DNA from: Halomonas ventosae
Lineage (GTDB): Bacteria > Pseudomonadota > Gammaproteobacteria > Pseudomonadales > Halomonadaceae
Reading direction: 5' to 3'
Assembly (NCBI RefSeq): GCF_004361885.1
Contig: NZ_SNWH01000019.1
Span: forward strand, 1-48,152
DNA: 48,152 nucleotides
Position numbers and translations under genes: made by a program. Within the stretch, counting starts at the first letter, position 1. Every line of letters starts with the position of its first letter. The notes under the pieces are model-generated. The model saw nothing but the letters and a program-made list of their open reading frames with translations. It was not told the DNA's origin and made no database searches. Below, one piece after another: positions 24,701-32,107 of this stretch.

Positions 24701-25517
24701 TGAGCCGCTGCCGGCTTCACTGGAAAGTATCTGGCGTATCATCAGCGAGAGTGACTACCTGAAGGCATTGGGTGGTGGGATCGAGAGCTTCGCTCATGGT
24801 GATGCCTTCCGTCTGGTGGACGTTCCAGGCGTACCGCGCGACGTGCTGCTGACAACCTCCCGTGAACTATTCGAGCATGGACTGGGTGCCGACGACCGGC
24901 GACGCCTGCATTTCGCCACCTACGGTGACCCCGTCTTCGAGAAGTTGCTTGACTACATGTTGCAGCCCTTCGCGGCCGTGCTGGCGGCATGGCAAGAGCG
25001 CAAGCCACTCTCGGCACTGCAGCTCGGTGGCCAGCGGTGGACGACGGCGGATGATTTTCTGGAAAGCGAGCTGCCTGAGGGTGGGGAGATCGAACTGGTG
25101 GCTCGTGCTCACCGACAGCCGGGGCGTCAGGATGATCGCATCGGACGACAGCAGAAGGTAATGCTGGATGCCGCGGCTGCCAGCCTGGCCGAGCAGAAGC
25201 TCAAACCCACCCCCGATACGCCCAACAACCAGATTGCGGAGCTCGACCGGTTCCGAGGCGATGTCAGCCACCGCCATGGCCAACGGGTGCATCTCAAGTT
25301 CGATGCGCCGGATCGCAATGGCATGCTTGCCTTGAAGGACACGTTGCTCTGGCCCGTTCGTGAGAAGGCTGCCGGTCTACAGGTCGATGCCGACCCTCTG
25401 CTGCTCACTGCAACGCGAGATCTGATCTACCGTCAGCTGGGTGATATGAAGAAGGACAGTCGCACGGGGCATGAAGTGGCGAGGAGGCTGAAAGAGTCTG
25501 CCGCCAGAATGGTGTGA
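21747..25517 (+). CDS. PLD-domain SNF2-type DNA helicase
   Basis: This is a 1256-residue protein. The N-terminal phospholipase-D-like domain (about 15-215) has VAGYFSSSSL and the HxK motif at H155-E-K157 (LHEKWAILG), followed by SGSLNES. The SNF2 helicase core has Walker A DEVGLGKT (K327), the DEAH box at 432-435, LATATP, and the second RecA domain with LLCTDAAAEGLNLQ and the arginine-finger segment QRIGRIDRIGQ near 870. The C-terminal 350 residues are a charged extension. Only one HxK motif is seen, so the nuclease may need dimerisation or may be a DNA-binding fold. DISARM and related systems carry similar PLD and helicase functions, which act on unmodified incoming DNA. Start 21747 follows AAGGAGG. 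Confidence 0.92.
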   Translation: MPLRDYPWEPSYATSDIRDDGKQVDVLHDFYIPALNRAMRYDRVAGYFSSSSLAAASQGFSRFIENGGEARFVVGMQLDPDDAAAILQGDEQRASQAMLAELASSQQWPSAMRHGVELLAWMVANGYLSIRVGLRVHAKDGSPQPLDYAQDGYLHEKWAILGDGQDELYISGSLNESRTALAINAENINVHPSWEDWGRKAIPQKHRNFKALWQGNHPAIRTFSLPEAVEAELVKIARNAGSLFEIDGTPMSTHPRQVREKDELTPSFAERLRFAMLRLAPLLPGGERVAIETTPIEPWPHQRFVANRLLETYPRNHLLCDEVGLGKTIEAGLAFRALWLSGRASTIRVFAPASLTSQWLVEMAEKFYLPFVRRTSRKGRWERIDLLDGEPEQGQGQMFDAPLEIISTGLVINRHGGRLLANLPETDLVLVDEAHKARRQTPDNQTVMPRFNKLYQELEGALYGKSRTLLLATATPMQLNRVEAFDLLKLMPSAGAVQFSEDLCEIFYRVRDKLLHQEPMAHYEGEWLCRYLNNVRSSSPEQWHFVNEHVLSPFGKTGLEDFTDRSLEPMIWDEVQPALSLLAPLGRSMLRHTRSLLRAYQREGLLNANLAWREVAPSIIPLGGVEREVYDQLQEYCADLASHMAANMEEGRQRAAIGFYLSFLRLRFASSFHALHCSLKRRLDKIQQTLDHKAQQVATSDGSREELEELRDDEVEGLVLKHRTESDLTWEQGAVSRLIATMDKLPSTPRKMRQLLEHIEQRRINSSDRVRQLVLFTRYTDTMEYLHGELRRRLPGCPIGTFSGAGGTLRRPGEFRPERMDRTTIKQRFVAGNIDILLCTDAAAEGLNLQSADLLINFDLPWNPMMLEQRIGRIDRIGQHHTQIQVLNYLYQGSVEEVVYSRLVKRFREALTVSGELQFSLLPIQPEDFEDYAKAEGEEGKIDEEELIRRAQEHAKRIQERQQLTEFKAEEQKAAYEHLEAQQRREPLPASLESIWRIISESDYLKALGGGIESFAHGDAFRLVDVPGVPRDVLLTTSRELFEHGLGADDRRRLHFATYGDPVFEKLLDYMLQPFAAVLAAWQERKPLSALQLGGQRWTTADDFLESELPEGGEIELVARAHRQPGRQDDRIGRQQKVMLDAAAASLAEQKLKPTPDTPNNQIAELDRFRGDVSHRHGQRVHLKFDAPDRNGMLALKDTLLWPVREKAAGLQVDADPLLLTATRDLIYRQLGDMKKDSRTGHEVARRLKESAARMV

Positions 25518-25693
25518 GCCGAGTATTTCTAGGCGATTATGGGTTTTGGTATACATGTCTACCTATGGCGATTGCAAGTTTGAAATATTATTAATAAATG
25601 GCTGGAGTGCTAGCCTGTTGAAGGGGTAGAGTGTATATGCTATTTATTAATTTTTTGAGAGACATTGAGGTTTTTTAAAAATGGAGCAATTTT
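25518..25693 (+). promoter_or_regulatory. AT-rich leader of the LysR gene and right border of the island
   Basis: Base composition changes sharply from GC-rich to AT-rich here, marking the right edge of the island. AT-rich partial palindromes near 25588-25600 (ttattaataa) and 25641-25656 could be LysR-type or promoter elements. No gene fits. No direct repeat of the left border was found by eye. Confidence 0.45.
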
Positions 25694-26584
25694 ATGCACT
25701 TTGATATTCCTGACCTTAGGCTTTTTATTTTTGTGGCAGAAGAGCTTAGCCTTACTGGTGGAGCTAGGAAGGCTAGTATTTCTACTGCTGCTGCAAGTAC
25801 GCGCATTAAGTCATTAGAAGGTCAGCTTGGGAGCCGACTTTTTTATAGAGGTAGTCAAGGTGTAGAGCTAACACCTGCCGGTGAGAAGCTTCTCAAGCAC
25901 GCGCGAGCAATTATGCGGCAAGTGGAGTATGTTAAAAGTGATTTTTCTGCCTATTCTAATTCCAATGTTGGGCATATAAAGATATTTGCTAATACGACTG
26001 CAGTTACTGATTTCATGCCAGAGGTGTTGGCAAAGTTTCTAGGTGAGCGTCCTGCAATAAGTATTGATCTTCAAGAAAAGCTTACAAACGATATATTTCG
26101 AGGTGTGCTTGATGGAGCGGCAGACTTTGGATTAACTTCGGGAGAGATAAAAATAAAAGACTTGGAGGTTCTGCCCTTTAGTTTTGATAGGTTGGTGGTC
26201 GTTGTTCCTGTGGGGCATGAACTCTCAAATTATAGCATAGTAGATTTTTTTGATACTCTCCACCATCCCTATGTGGGTTTGCATGAGGGGAGTACGTTGC
26301 TTCAATTTATGAAGGCTCAAGTCAAGGAGGTGGGTGTTTCACTTCCATTAAGAATCCAGGTGTATGGATTCGAGCCAGCTTGCCGGATGATTGAAGCTGG
26401 TGTGGGGATTGGCATCCTTCCAGAATCAAGTGCAGCTCGCTATCAAAAGACAATGGACGTACAGATTGTCCACCTAAGCAACGATTGGGCCTCTAGGGAA
26501 AGATCTATTGTAGTCCGTGAGTATGAGTCACTCCCAGAAGCTAGCAAGGAGCTAATTAAAGAGATAAAAGATTATTTTTCATAA
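25694..26584 (+). CDS. LysR-family transcriptional regulator
   Basis: The protein has 296 residues. The N-terminal winged helix-turn-helix (about 3-62) has DLRLFIFVAEELSLTGGARKASISTAAASTRIKSLE and LTPAGEKLL, and a periplasmic-binding-protein-like effector domain fills the rest (about 90-290). The length is normal. The ATG follows GGAG at 25683. It lies upstream of the hydratase-CoA-transferase-lyase genes on the same strand, separated from them by IS DNA. In Pseudomonas a LysR regulator sits next to the itaconate genes, so the likely effector is itaconate or itaconyl-CoA and the likely targets are the 29914 operon and the TRAP operon; this is inference from context. Confidence 0.9.
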   Translation: MHFDIPDLRLFIFVAEELSLTGGARKASISTAAASTRIKSLEGQLGSRLFYRGSQGVELTPAGEKLLKHARAIMRQVEYVKSDFSAYSNSNVGHIKIFANTTAVTDFMPEVLAKFLGERPAISIDLQEKLTNDIFRGVLDGAADFGLTSGEIKIKDLEVLPFSFDRLVVVVPVGHELSNYSIVDFFDTLHHPYVGLHEGSTLLQFMKAQVKEVGVSLPLRIQVYGFEPACRMIEAGVGIGILPESSAARYQKTMDVQIVHLSNDWASRERSIVVREYESLPEASKELIKEIKDYFS

Positions 26585-26614
26585 TTTTGGTTGTTTTTTT
26601 GGTTTTTCGTAAGT

Positions 26615-26925
26615 TCATATGGATTTTGACTGAACGAACAGGCGGCCCACCGGACCGCCAGTCAGGTAGATCATAACAATGAAATTGGCTTCGTTCCGGT
26701 AGATGCGTGCGCGTGACCTTGCCACCTGGAACAGGCATTTCATCCCTTCCAGTCGTGCGCTCGTCAGAGATGGTATCTAGCGCCTGACCATCGGTCGGCG
26801 TGACGCATCAGAATCTCCAGGGCCTTCCCCATCGGCTTCAGGAGAGACCTCTTCGGGCTCCTGTCTTCCTTCCTGACCTTGAAATGGTTTTTGGTGTATG
26901 CGACGTCAACTACTTTGGCCGCTTG
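26615..26925 (-). pseudogene. Decayed transposase C-terminus (ISL3-like)
   Basis: On the minus strand, codons from about 26780 down to a stop at 26617-26615 encode SLTSARLEGMKCLF, RSRARIYR and FIVMIYL. These resemble the end of ISL3-family transposases. Upstream codons (about 26910-26785) continue in another frame through KALEILMRHADRW, so at least one frameshift is present. The 5' part is cut off where the IS21 element begins. It was probably an older insertion into which IS21 jumped. Family assignment is from memory of the ISL3 C-terminal pattern. Confidence 0.55.
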
Positions 26926-26964
26926 GCGACAATTAAAATGGCCGGTTGGGTGGGGTAGTTGTCG

Positions 26965-27738
26965 TCAGTCCGACGACCCAGCTTTTCCTCCTTGTAATTG
27001 TCGTTGATAAGCACGCTTACGGTAGCTCTCCCCGCTCAGCTCCATCAGCGTGGCGTGGTGCACCAACCGGTCGATGGCAGCCACTGCCATCATGCTGTCG
27101 GGGAAGATACTGTCCCAGGCGCTGAACGGCTGGTTGGCGGTGATGATCAGGCTGGCCGACTCGTAGCGATGGGCGATCAGCTCGAACAGCACTGACGTCT
27201 CGGCCTCGCTGCGTTGGACGTAGCCGATATCGTCGATCACCAGCACGGCGTACTTGTCGAGCTTGATCAGGGCGTCGCTCAGGCGCAGTGCCTGCTTGGC
27301 AGCCTGGAGCTCCTGGACCAGGCTTGAGGCGGTGGCGTAGCGCACCCGGTAACCCTGGTCGACCAGCGTATGCCCGAGCCCGGCCGCCACGTGGCTCTTG
27401 CCGACGCCGGAGGGCCCAAACAGCAGCAGGTTGTGAGCCTGGTCGACCCACTGCGTGTCGCCGGCCAAGGCGCTCAGTTGCCGGCGCTGCTCGGCCGCGA
27501 TGGCGTCGAACTCGAAGGACTCCAGCGTCTTGCCCACCGGCAGCCGGGCCTCCTTGAGGTGCCGGGCCAGCCGGCGTCGCTCACGCTCGGCCAGCTCGTG
27601 CTCGCATAGGGCGGCCAGTGTTTGTGGCAGGCTCCAGTTTTCGGCTCGGGCGCGGGTTTCCAGCTGGGGCCAGCAGGCGGCCATGGTGGGCAGGCGGAGC
27701 TGTCGCAGTAGCAGCGGCAGCGTCTGGGCATCAGGCAT
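26965..27738 (-). CDS. istB: IS21 helper ATPase IstB
   Basis: The protein has 257 residues from the ATG at 27738, which overlaps the istA stop by eight bases. It is a DnaC/DnaA-like AAA ATPase: Walker A is GPSGVGKS at 108-115, and Walker B is LVIDD ending at residue 170 followed by IGYV. IstB assembles on target DNA and directs the IstA transposase to it. Length and motifs are complete. A longer frame from 27798 runs inside istA and is not used. Confidence 0.95.
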   Translation of the reverse strand: MPDAQTLPLLLRQLRLPTMAACWPQLETRARAENWSLPQTLAALCEHELAERERRRLARHLKEARLPVGKTLESFEFDAIAAEQRRQLSALAGDTQWVDQAHNLLLFGPSGVGKSHVAAGLGHTLVDQGYRVRYATASSLVQELQAAKQALRLSDALIKLDKYAVLVIDDIGYVQRSEAETSVLFELIAHRYESASLIITANQPFSAWDSIFPDSMMAVAAIDRLVHHATLMELSGESYRKRAYQRQLQGGKAGSSD

Positions 27739-29254
27739 GGCAGCCCACCTCTGTGGTCGGCACGCTGGGCACCAGATGGTTGTAGCTGGCGATGTCATGC
27801 TGAGTCACCTGGGGGAAAACCAGCGTGGCGCTCGGCGTGGCGGCGAAGCGGGCCTGGAGCTCGGCCAGCGTCGGGCTCTTCCCGCGCGCCAGGGCGCTCA
27901 GCCAGTAACTGGCGATCGCCCCGGCCTGGTCCTGCTCGGCGGCCAACGCCAGAGCGCCAACGATGCGCTTGCAGGCCTCGGCGACCGGCAAGGCGGCGGT
28001 CAGCCGGGCGTACAGCTCGCGCCACTCCGCACTCGGCAGCAGGTCGTCGCGGAACGTCAGCCCCGCCAGCGCCCGGGGCTTGCGGACCAGCCAGCCGATC
28101 ACATGGCGGTAATCGATGACCCGCAACCGGCCGCTTTCCGGCGTGGCATGCAGCCGCCTCAGCGTCAGCAATGCTTGCTGTGCGTGATGCAGCACCAAGC
28201 GATCATCGTAAAGGTGCACCCGCAGGTTCTCGCCGATCAGCCGGGACGGCACCGAGTAGAGCACCTTGCGCACCTGGATGGTGCTGGAGGTAGTGACGCG
28301 CACCGTCACCTCGCTGTAGTCGGTACCGGGCCGGCTGGGCAGTGGCTGCAGCGCGCCACGCTCGACGGTGATCCGGGCCGCGTTGCGGCGGTTGATCGCG
28401 GTGGTCACCTCATCGAGGAAGGCCTGGTAGTCATCGAGGCTAGCGAAGTCCTGGGAGCCGCGCAGCGTCAGGCGCTGTTGCAGGCGCCGCTTGAAGTGGC
28501 CATGCGGCGACTCGATGCTGGCGTTTTCATGGCCGCGCCCTGGGTTATTACGGGTGGCCGTCATGCCGTAGTGAGCGCACAGGGCAGCATAACGCTCGGT
28601 GAGGTCGGCTTCCGCCTCCCGGCCGAGGTTGCGGAAGGCCGCCGACAAGCTGTCGGTGCGGTGCTCCGCGGGGACACCGCCAAGCCGCTCCAGCGCACGG
28701 GTCAGGCCTTCAGCCAGCGCCGGGTAGCTCTCGCCACCGAGCACCACCCGGACATAACACCAGCCGCTGTAGGCCAGGCGGAAGTGGTAGAGCCGGTGAT
28801 CAAGCAGCTCCCCTGCCACGGTAATGACAATCCCCTTGAGCTCGGTGAAGTCGGAGAGGCCGCGCAGCCCGGGGCCATGGGTTTGCGGGAACATTACCTC
28901 TTTCTCCGGGCCATGCGCGGCTCGCCAGCCCTTGACCCGGCGCTGCAGGGTTCGCAGCAGGCTGTCCGGGTACTGGCCGGGGTGCTGCTCCTGCAACCAC
29001 TCCAGCAGGGTCAGTGCCTGCAAGCCCGGGGCGGCGGCCAGCTGGGGGACGAGCGTGGTCTCCCACACATCGGCGAAGGGGTCGGGCCGGGTTCGCCAGT
29101 GCCGTGATGCCGGCGGCTCGGAGGACTCGGCCCGGCGTTCGAGGCGGCGAGCGGTTCTGACGGAGAGGCCGGCCTTGGCGGCGGCGACCTCCTGGGTCTG
29201 GCCTTGTTGACGTTGCGACATATAGAGCGTGACCTGTTGGCTGGTGACCGCCAT
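27731..29254 (-). CDS. istA: IS21 transposase IstA
   Basis: This is a 507-residue DDE transposase. It has an N-terminal helix-turn-helix (VAAAKAGLSVRTARRLERR, about 23-41). The catalytic triad is D135 (LSDFTEL), D201 (HRTDSL) and E248 (ASIESPHG). A C-terminal region contacts IstB. The length is normal and the frame uninterrupted, so the element is probably active or recently active. Confidence 0.95.
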   Translation of the reverse strand: MAVTSQQVTLYMSQRQQGQTQEVAAAKAGLSVRTARRLERRAESSEPPASRHWRTRPDPFADVWETTLVPQLAAAPGLQALTLLEWLQEQHPGQYPDSLLRTLQRRVKGWRAAHGPEKEVMFPQTHGPGLRGLSDFTELKGIVITVAGELLDHRLYHFRLAYSGWCYVRVVLGGESYPALAEGLTRALERLGGVPAEHRTDSLSAAFRNLGREAEADLTERYAALCAHYGMTATRNNPGRGHENASIESPHGHFKRRLQQRLTLRGSQDFASLDDYQAFLDEVTTAINRRNAARITVERGALQPLPSRPGTDYSEVTVRVTTSSTIQVRKVLYSVPSRLIGENLRVHLYDDRLVLHHAQQALLTLRRLHATPESGRLRVIDYRHVIGWLVRKPRALAGLTFRDDLLPSAEWRELYARLTAALPVAEACKRIVGALALAAEQDQAGAIASYWLSALARGKSPTLAELQARFAATPSATLVFPQVTQHDIASYNHLVPSVPTTEVGCHA

Positions 29255-29342
29255 ACCGGCTCCCTGGTGGGTCGGGACAAGCGGTCAAGCTTAGGGCAAC
29301 CGGTCACAGTAGTTGTCGTCGGCCGGCCAGAGTAATTGTCGC

Positions 29343-29913
29343 TCTATATTTTGGTGCGCCTTTGACAAGCAGCTTGCGGTTTCTATCCAGCGTAGTTTCT
29401 CCTTGATTATCCAGAATCGGAGTTGGCGCTCTGATCGGTCACTAGCTCCTGGGCTCCTTCTTGAGCATCTCCTCCAGTCGCTTGGTGAAGTTAAGCTCTA
29501 CACGATATGGTGATTACGCCGACGACGAAGGAGGACGAGACTTTACACGCACTGAACCTGTTCCGATGAATATAGACTGAGTGGGTAACTTCTGATTGAT
29601 ATTGGCAACCCGGCCGAGAATTCCTTCCGAGCGCATTGTCCGGGAGCTAAGCGCAAGGTCATTACCAGTAATTTTTGACATTTCATGAGCATGATTTTTG
29701 CTTGAATGCAGGGCTTATGTCGAGAGGGTGGGTGCTGCCATGGGTAGGCTTAAATCGCATAGGTTGTTGATAAACAAGGATAAAATCCAGGTGAATGATT
29801 AAGGGTAAGGGGGTTAGGGAAATCGAAAAGCCCCGTTACAAATTTATAAATTTACCTCTGTGAAAAGTTTTAGCATGCTATAGCTCAAGGTTGTTATAAA
29901 AATTGAGGGTGTT
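29343..29913 (+). other. Gene-free region upstream of the hydratase gene
   Basis: No credible gene is present. The first 250 bases next to the IS are mixed, possibly decayed mobile DNA: a short minus-strand frame ends LEEMLKKEPRS near 29445. From about 29660 the DNA becomes AT-rich like the operon that follows. It contains a 14-bp palindrome at 29840-29853 and a TATAAA-like element at 29895-29900, then GAGGG before the ATG at 29914. The operon promoter and the LysR binding site probably lie here. Confidence 0.55.
29840..29853. promoter_or_regulatory. 14-bp AT palindrome upstream of the hydratase operon
   Basis: The sequence aaatttataaattt is its own complement and lies 61-74 bases before the hydratase ATG. 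LysR regulators bind interrupted palindromes with AT-rich arms at about this distance, so it is a candidate regulator site, but it lacks the classical T-N11-A spacing and is low-complexity. Confidence 0.4.
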
Positions 29914-30759
29914 ATGGAATTGGCGGAAAATAATGCTCACGAAATGTTTGTGGGAAAAAAAGAAGTTAGTTTCGATGATATTTCTCCTTCGCTTGTTAAG
30001 CGAATAGAAAAAACCTTTGGTGAGGGAGGTGTCCATGAAGGGGAGAGCCTACCTTATCTTTGGCATTGGGCATTTTTCCAGGAGCCTGTAGAAGAAAGCG
30101 AATTAAATGCAGATGGTCATCTTTCAAAAGGTAAACTTTTTCCCGCTGTTACAGGGAAAAATCGCATGTGGGCAGGCGGGAGAGTAAATTTTTTAGAGCC
30201 GATAAGAGTGGGTCTGCCTGCAAGACGAAGCTCAACAGTTTTGTCAGTTAAGGAAAAGCGGGGAAAATCTGGCGATCTTTTGTTTGTTACAATTGAGCAT
30301 GTCATATCCCAAGGTGAGACTGTGTGCGTGCGAGAAGAACAAGATATTGTTTACAGAAGCCCTGGGCCTCCTAGGTTAAAAGTCCCTCATTCGATCCCTG
30401 AACTTGAATGGAAAGAAAGTCTGAATCCATCATCGATCATGCTATTTCGTTATTCTGCAGTGACTTTTAACAGTCACAGGATTCATTATGATTACCCCTA
30501 TGCAACGGAGCAGGAAAGCTACCCAGGCCTTGTGGTTCAGGGGCCCATGATCGCAACGCTGTTGTTGCGTAGCTTCACTCGCCGCTTTCCCAATAGAAAG
30601 CCGCGATACTTTTCTTATCGGGGCCTCAGACCGCTCATTGCCGATGTTGAATTCGAGGTTGGAGGTGCAGAGCAAGACGGTCAGCAATGTACGCTTTGGG
30701 CTTTTAATGATAATGGCCCGGCGCATCAGGCGGATATTTACTACCAGGAGGGGTTCTAA
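29914..30759 (+). CDS. Itaconyl-CoA/mesaconyl-C4-CoA hydratase-like protein (double hotdog, MaoC-related)
   Basis: The protein has 281 residues. An N-terminal FAS1-type hotdog has WAGGRVNFLEPIRVG and a long strand region with EEQDIVYR. The C-terminal hotdog has LFRYSAVTFNSHRIHYD and YPGLVVQGPM, the active-site pattern of HTD2/mesaconyl-C4-CoA hydratases. In Pseudomonas the homologue Ich hydrates itaconyl-CoA to citramalyl-CoA. It overlaps the acyl-CoA dehydrogenase start by one base. The CoA-transferase and CitE lyase downstream supply the other two steps, which supports the itaconate role. The gene is AT-rich. Substrate is inferred from context. Confidence 0.8.
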   Translation: MELAENNAHEMFVGKKEVSFDDISPSLVKRIEKTFGEGGVHEGESLPYLWHWAFFQEPVEESELNADGHLSKGKLFPAVTGKNRMWAGGRVNFLEPIRVGLPARRSSTVLSVKEKRGKSGDLLFVTIEHVISQGETVCVREEQDIVYRSPGPPRLKVPHSIPELEWKESLNPSSIMLFRYSAVTFNSHRIHYDYPYATEQESYPGLVVQGPMIATLLLRSFTRRFPNRKPRYFSYRGLRPLIADVEFEVGGAEQDGQQCTLWAFNDNGPAHQADIYYQEGF

Positions 30760-31922
30760 TGTTTTCTCATGACCAAGAATCTATCGAAGCTATTCGCGAT
30801 GGTGTGCGGGGGCTTTGCGCAAAATTTGACGACGCTTATTGGCGCGCCGTAGATGAAAGAAAAGAGTTTCCAGAGGAATTTGTTTCTGCCTTGACTGAGG
30901 CGGGATGGCTAGCTGCTATGATACCTGAGGAATATGGTGGCTCAGGCCTCGGGCTAACTGAAGCCTCTATAATTTTGGAAGAGGTCAACCGTTGTGGCGG
31001 GAACTCTGGCACTGTGCACGGCCAGATGTACAATATGTTTACCTTGCTGCGGCACGGAAGTGAGGAGCAGAAGAAAAAGTATCTACCCAAGATTGCCGCC
31101 GGCGAGCTACGCCTGCAATCAATGGCGGTTACCGAGCCCACTACGGGAACCGATACCACCAAGATCAAGACTACAGCGGTACGTCAGGGTGATAAGTACG
31201 TCATTAATGGGCAAAAAGTTTGGATTTCACGTATCCAACACTCGGACTTAATGATTCTTCTGGCCCGTACCACTCCCATCGAACAGGTGTCCCGTAAGTC
31301 GCTTGGTATGTCGATCTTTCTCGTCGACCTTCACCAGGCCATCGGTAATGGGATGACTGTTCAGCCGATCCCTAACATGGTTAACCACGAGACCAACGAA
31401 TTATTCTTCGACAACTTGGAAATACCGACTGATAGCCTGATCGGTGAGGAAGGCATGGGCTTTCGCTACATTCTCGATGGCCTCAACGCCGAACGGACCC
31501 TGATCGCGGCCGAATGCATCGGCGATGGTCGCTGGTTCATCGATAAGGCAAGACGCTACGCCAGCGACCGCGAGGTGTTTGGCCGCCCTATTGGCAAGAA
31601 CCAGGGTGTACAGTTCCCCATCGCCCAGGCACACATCGATGTCGAAGCGGCCGACTTGATGCGCTGGCGAGCCTGCTATGAATACGACCATGGTCAGAAT
31701 GCAGGTGCGAGCGCTAACATGGCCAAGTACTTGGCCGCTGAAGCTTCCTGGAAAGCGGCGAACGTTTGCCTCCAGACACATGGTGGGTTCGGTTTCGCCT
31801 CAGAATACGATGTCGAGCGCAAGTTCCGTGAGACACGTCTTTACCAAGTGGCACCCATCTCCACTAACTTGATTCTCTCCTACGTAGCTGAGCACCTGCT
31901 CGAATTGCCACGCTCTTTCTGA
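30759..31922 (+). CDS. Acyl-CoA dehydrogenase
   Basis: The protein has 387 residues with the complete fold: an N-terminal helical domain, a middle beta domain with MAVTEPTTGTDTT (FAD/substrate motif) and VINGQKVWISR, and a C-terminal helical domain with RYASDREVFGRPIGKNQGVQFPIA and QTHGGFGFASEYDVER. It oxidises an acyl-CoA to an enoyl-CoA and passes electrons to ETF. An acyl-CoA dehydrogenase of unproven role also lies in the Pseudomonas itaconate locus. The first 250 bases are AT-rich and the last 600 GC-rich, hinting at recombination within the gene. It ends 185 bases before the CoA-transferase gene; a gene may have been lost in this gap. Confidence 0.92.
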   Translation: MFSHDQESIEAIRDGVRGLCAKFDDAYWRAVDERKEFPEEFVSALTEAGWLAAMIPEEYGGSGLGLTEASIILEEVNRCGGNSGTVHGQMYNMFTLLRHGSEEQKKKYLPKIAAGELRLQSMAVTEPTTGTDTTKIKTTAVRQGDKYVINGQKVWISRIQHSDLMILLARTTPIEQVSRKSLGMSIFLVDLHQAIGNGMTVQPIPNMVNHETNELFFDNLEIPTDSLIGEEGMGFRYILDGLNAERTLIAAECIGDGRWFIDKARRYASDREVFGRPIGKNQGVQFPIAQAHIDVEAADLMRWRACYEYDHGQNAGASANMAKYLAAEASWKAANVCLQTHGGFGFASEYDVERKFRETRLYQVAPISTNLILSYVAEHLLELPRSF

Positions 31923-32107
31923 AGTAAGTTTCACTCCCGTAGGTCAAGGGGACAGTATTCTGACGTTAATGCGCTTGCAGTCTGATAAGTTCTCAGTGTG
32001 GCTCGCGGGAGATTTTGCAATACCAGTTAAATAGATAGGCTAATTGTTTATAGTGTGACGATATATCGCCAGTTGTCCCGGGTCGTAGCTCGAGGAGAGG
32101 ATTCAGT

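Larger units (their letters stand above)
26926..29342 (-). mobile_element. IS21-family insertion sequence
   Basis: The terminal inverted repeats start gcgacaatta at 26926 on the plus strand and at 29342 on the minus strand, followed on both sides by tggccgg after a 3-base difference. Related gttgtcg sub-repeats lie inside each end, as usual for IS21 family ends. The element is about 2.4 kb and holds istA and istB with an 8-base overlap. Exact ends may be off by a few bases, and no clear target duplication is seen, perhaps because the left flank is decayed. It looks intact. Confidence 0.85.

Noticed and set aside
2065..25600. Direct-repeat attachment sites flanking the island
   Set aside because: Comparison by eye of 2065-2180 with 25500-25620 gave no convincing shared repeat. 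A computed alignment to an empty site would be needed.
27455..29107. 550-aa open frame on the plus strand
   Set aside because: It is antisense to istA/istB, whose catalytic residues are complete. No protein family is visible in the plus-strand frame.
31923..32107. A gene between the acyl-CoA dehydrogenase and CoA-transferase genes
   Set aside because: The 185-base gap holds only short frames without a ribosome-binding site. It contains a cgatatatcg palindrome, too short to interpret.
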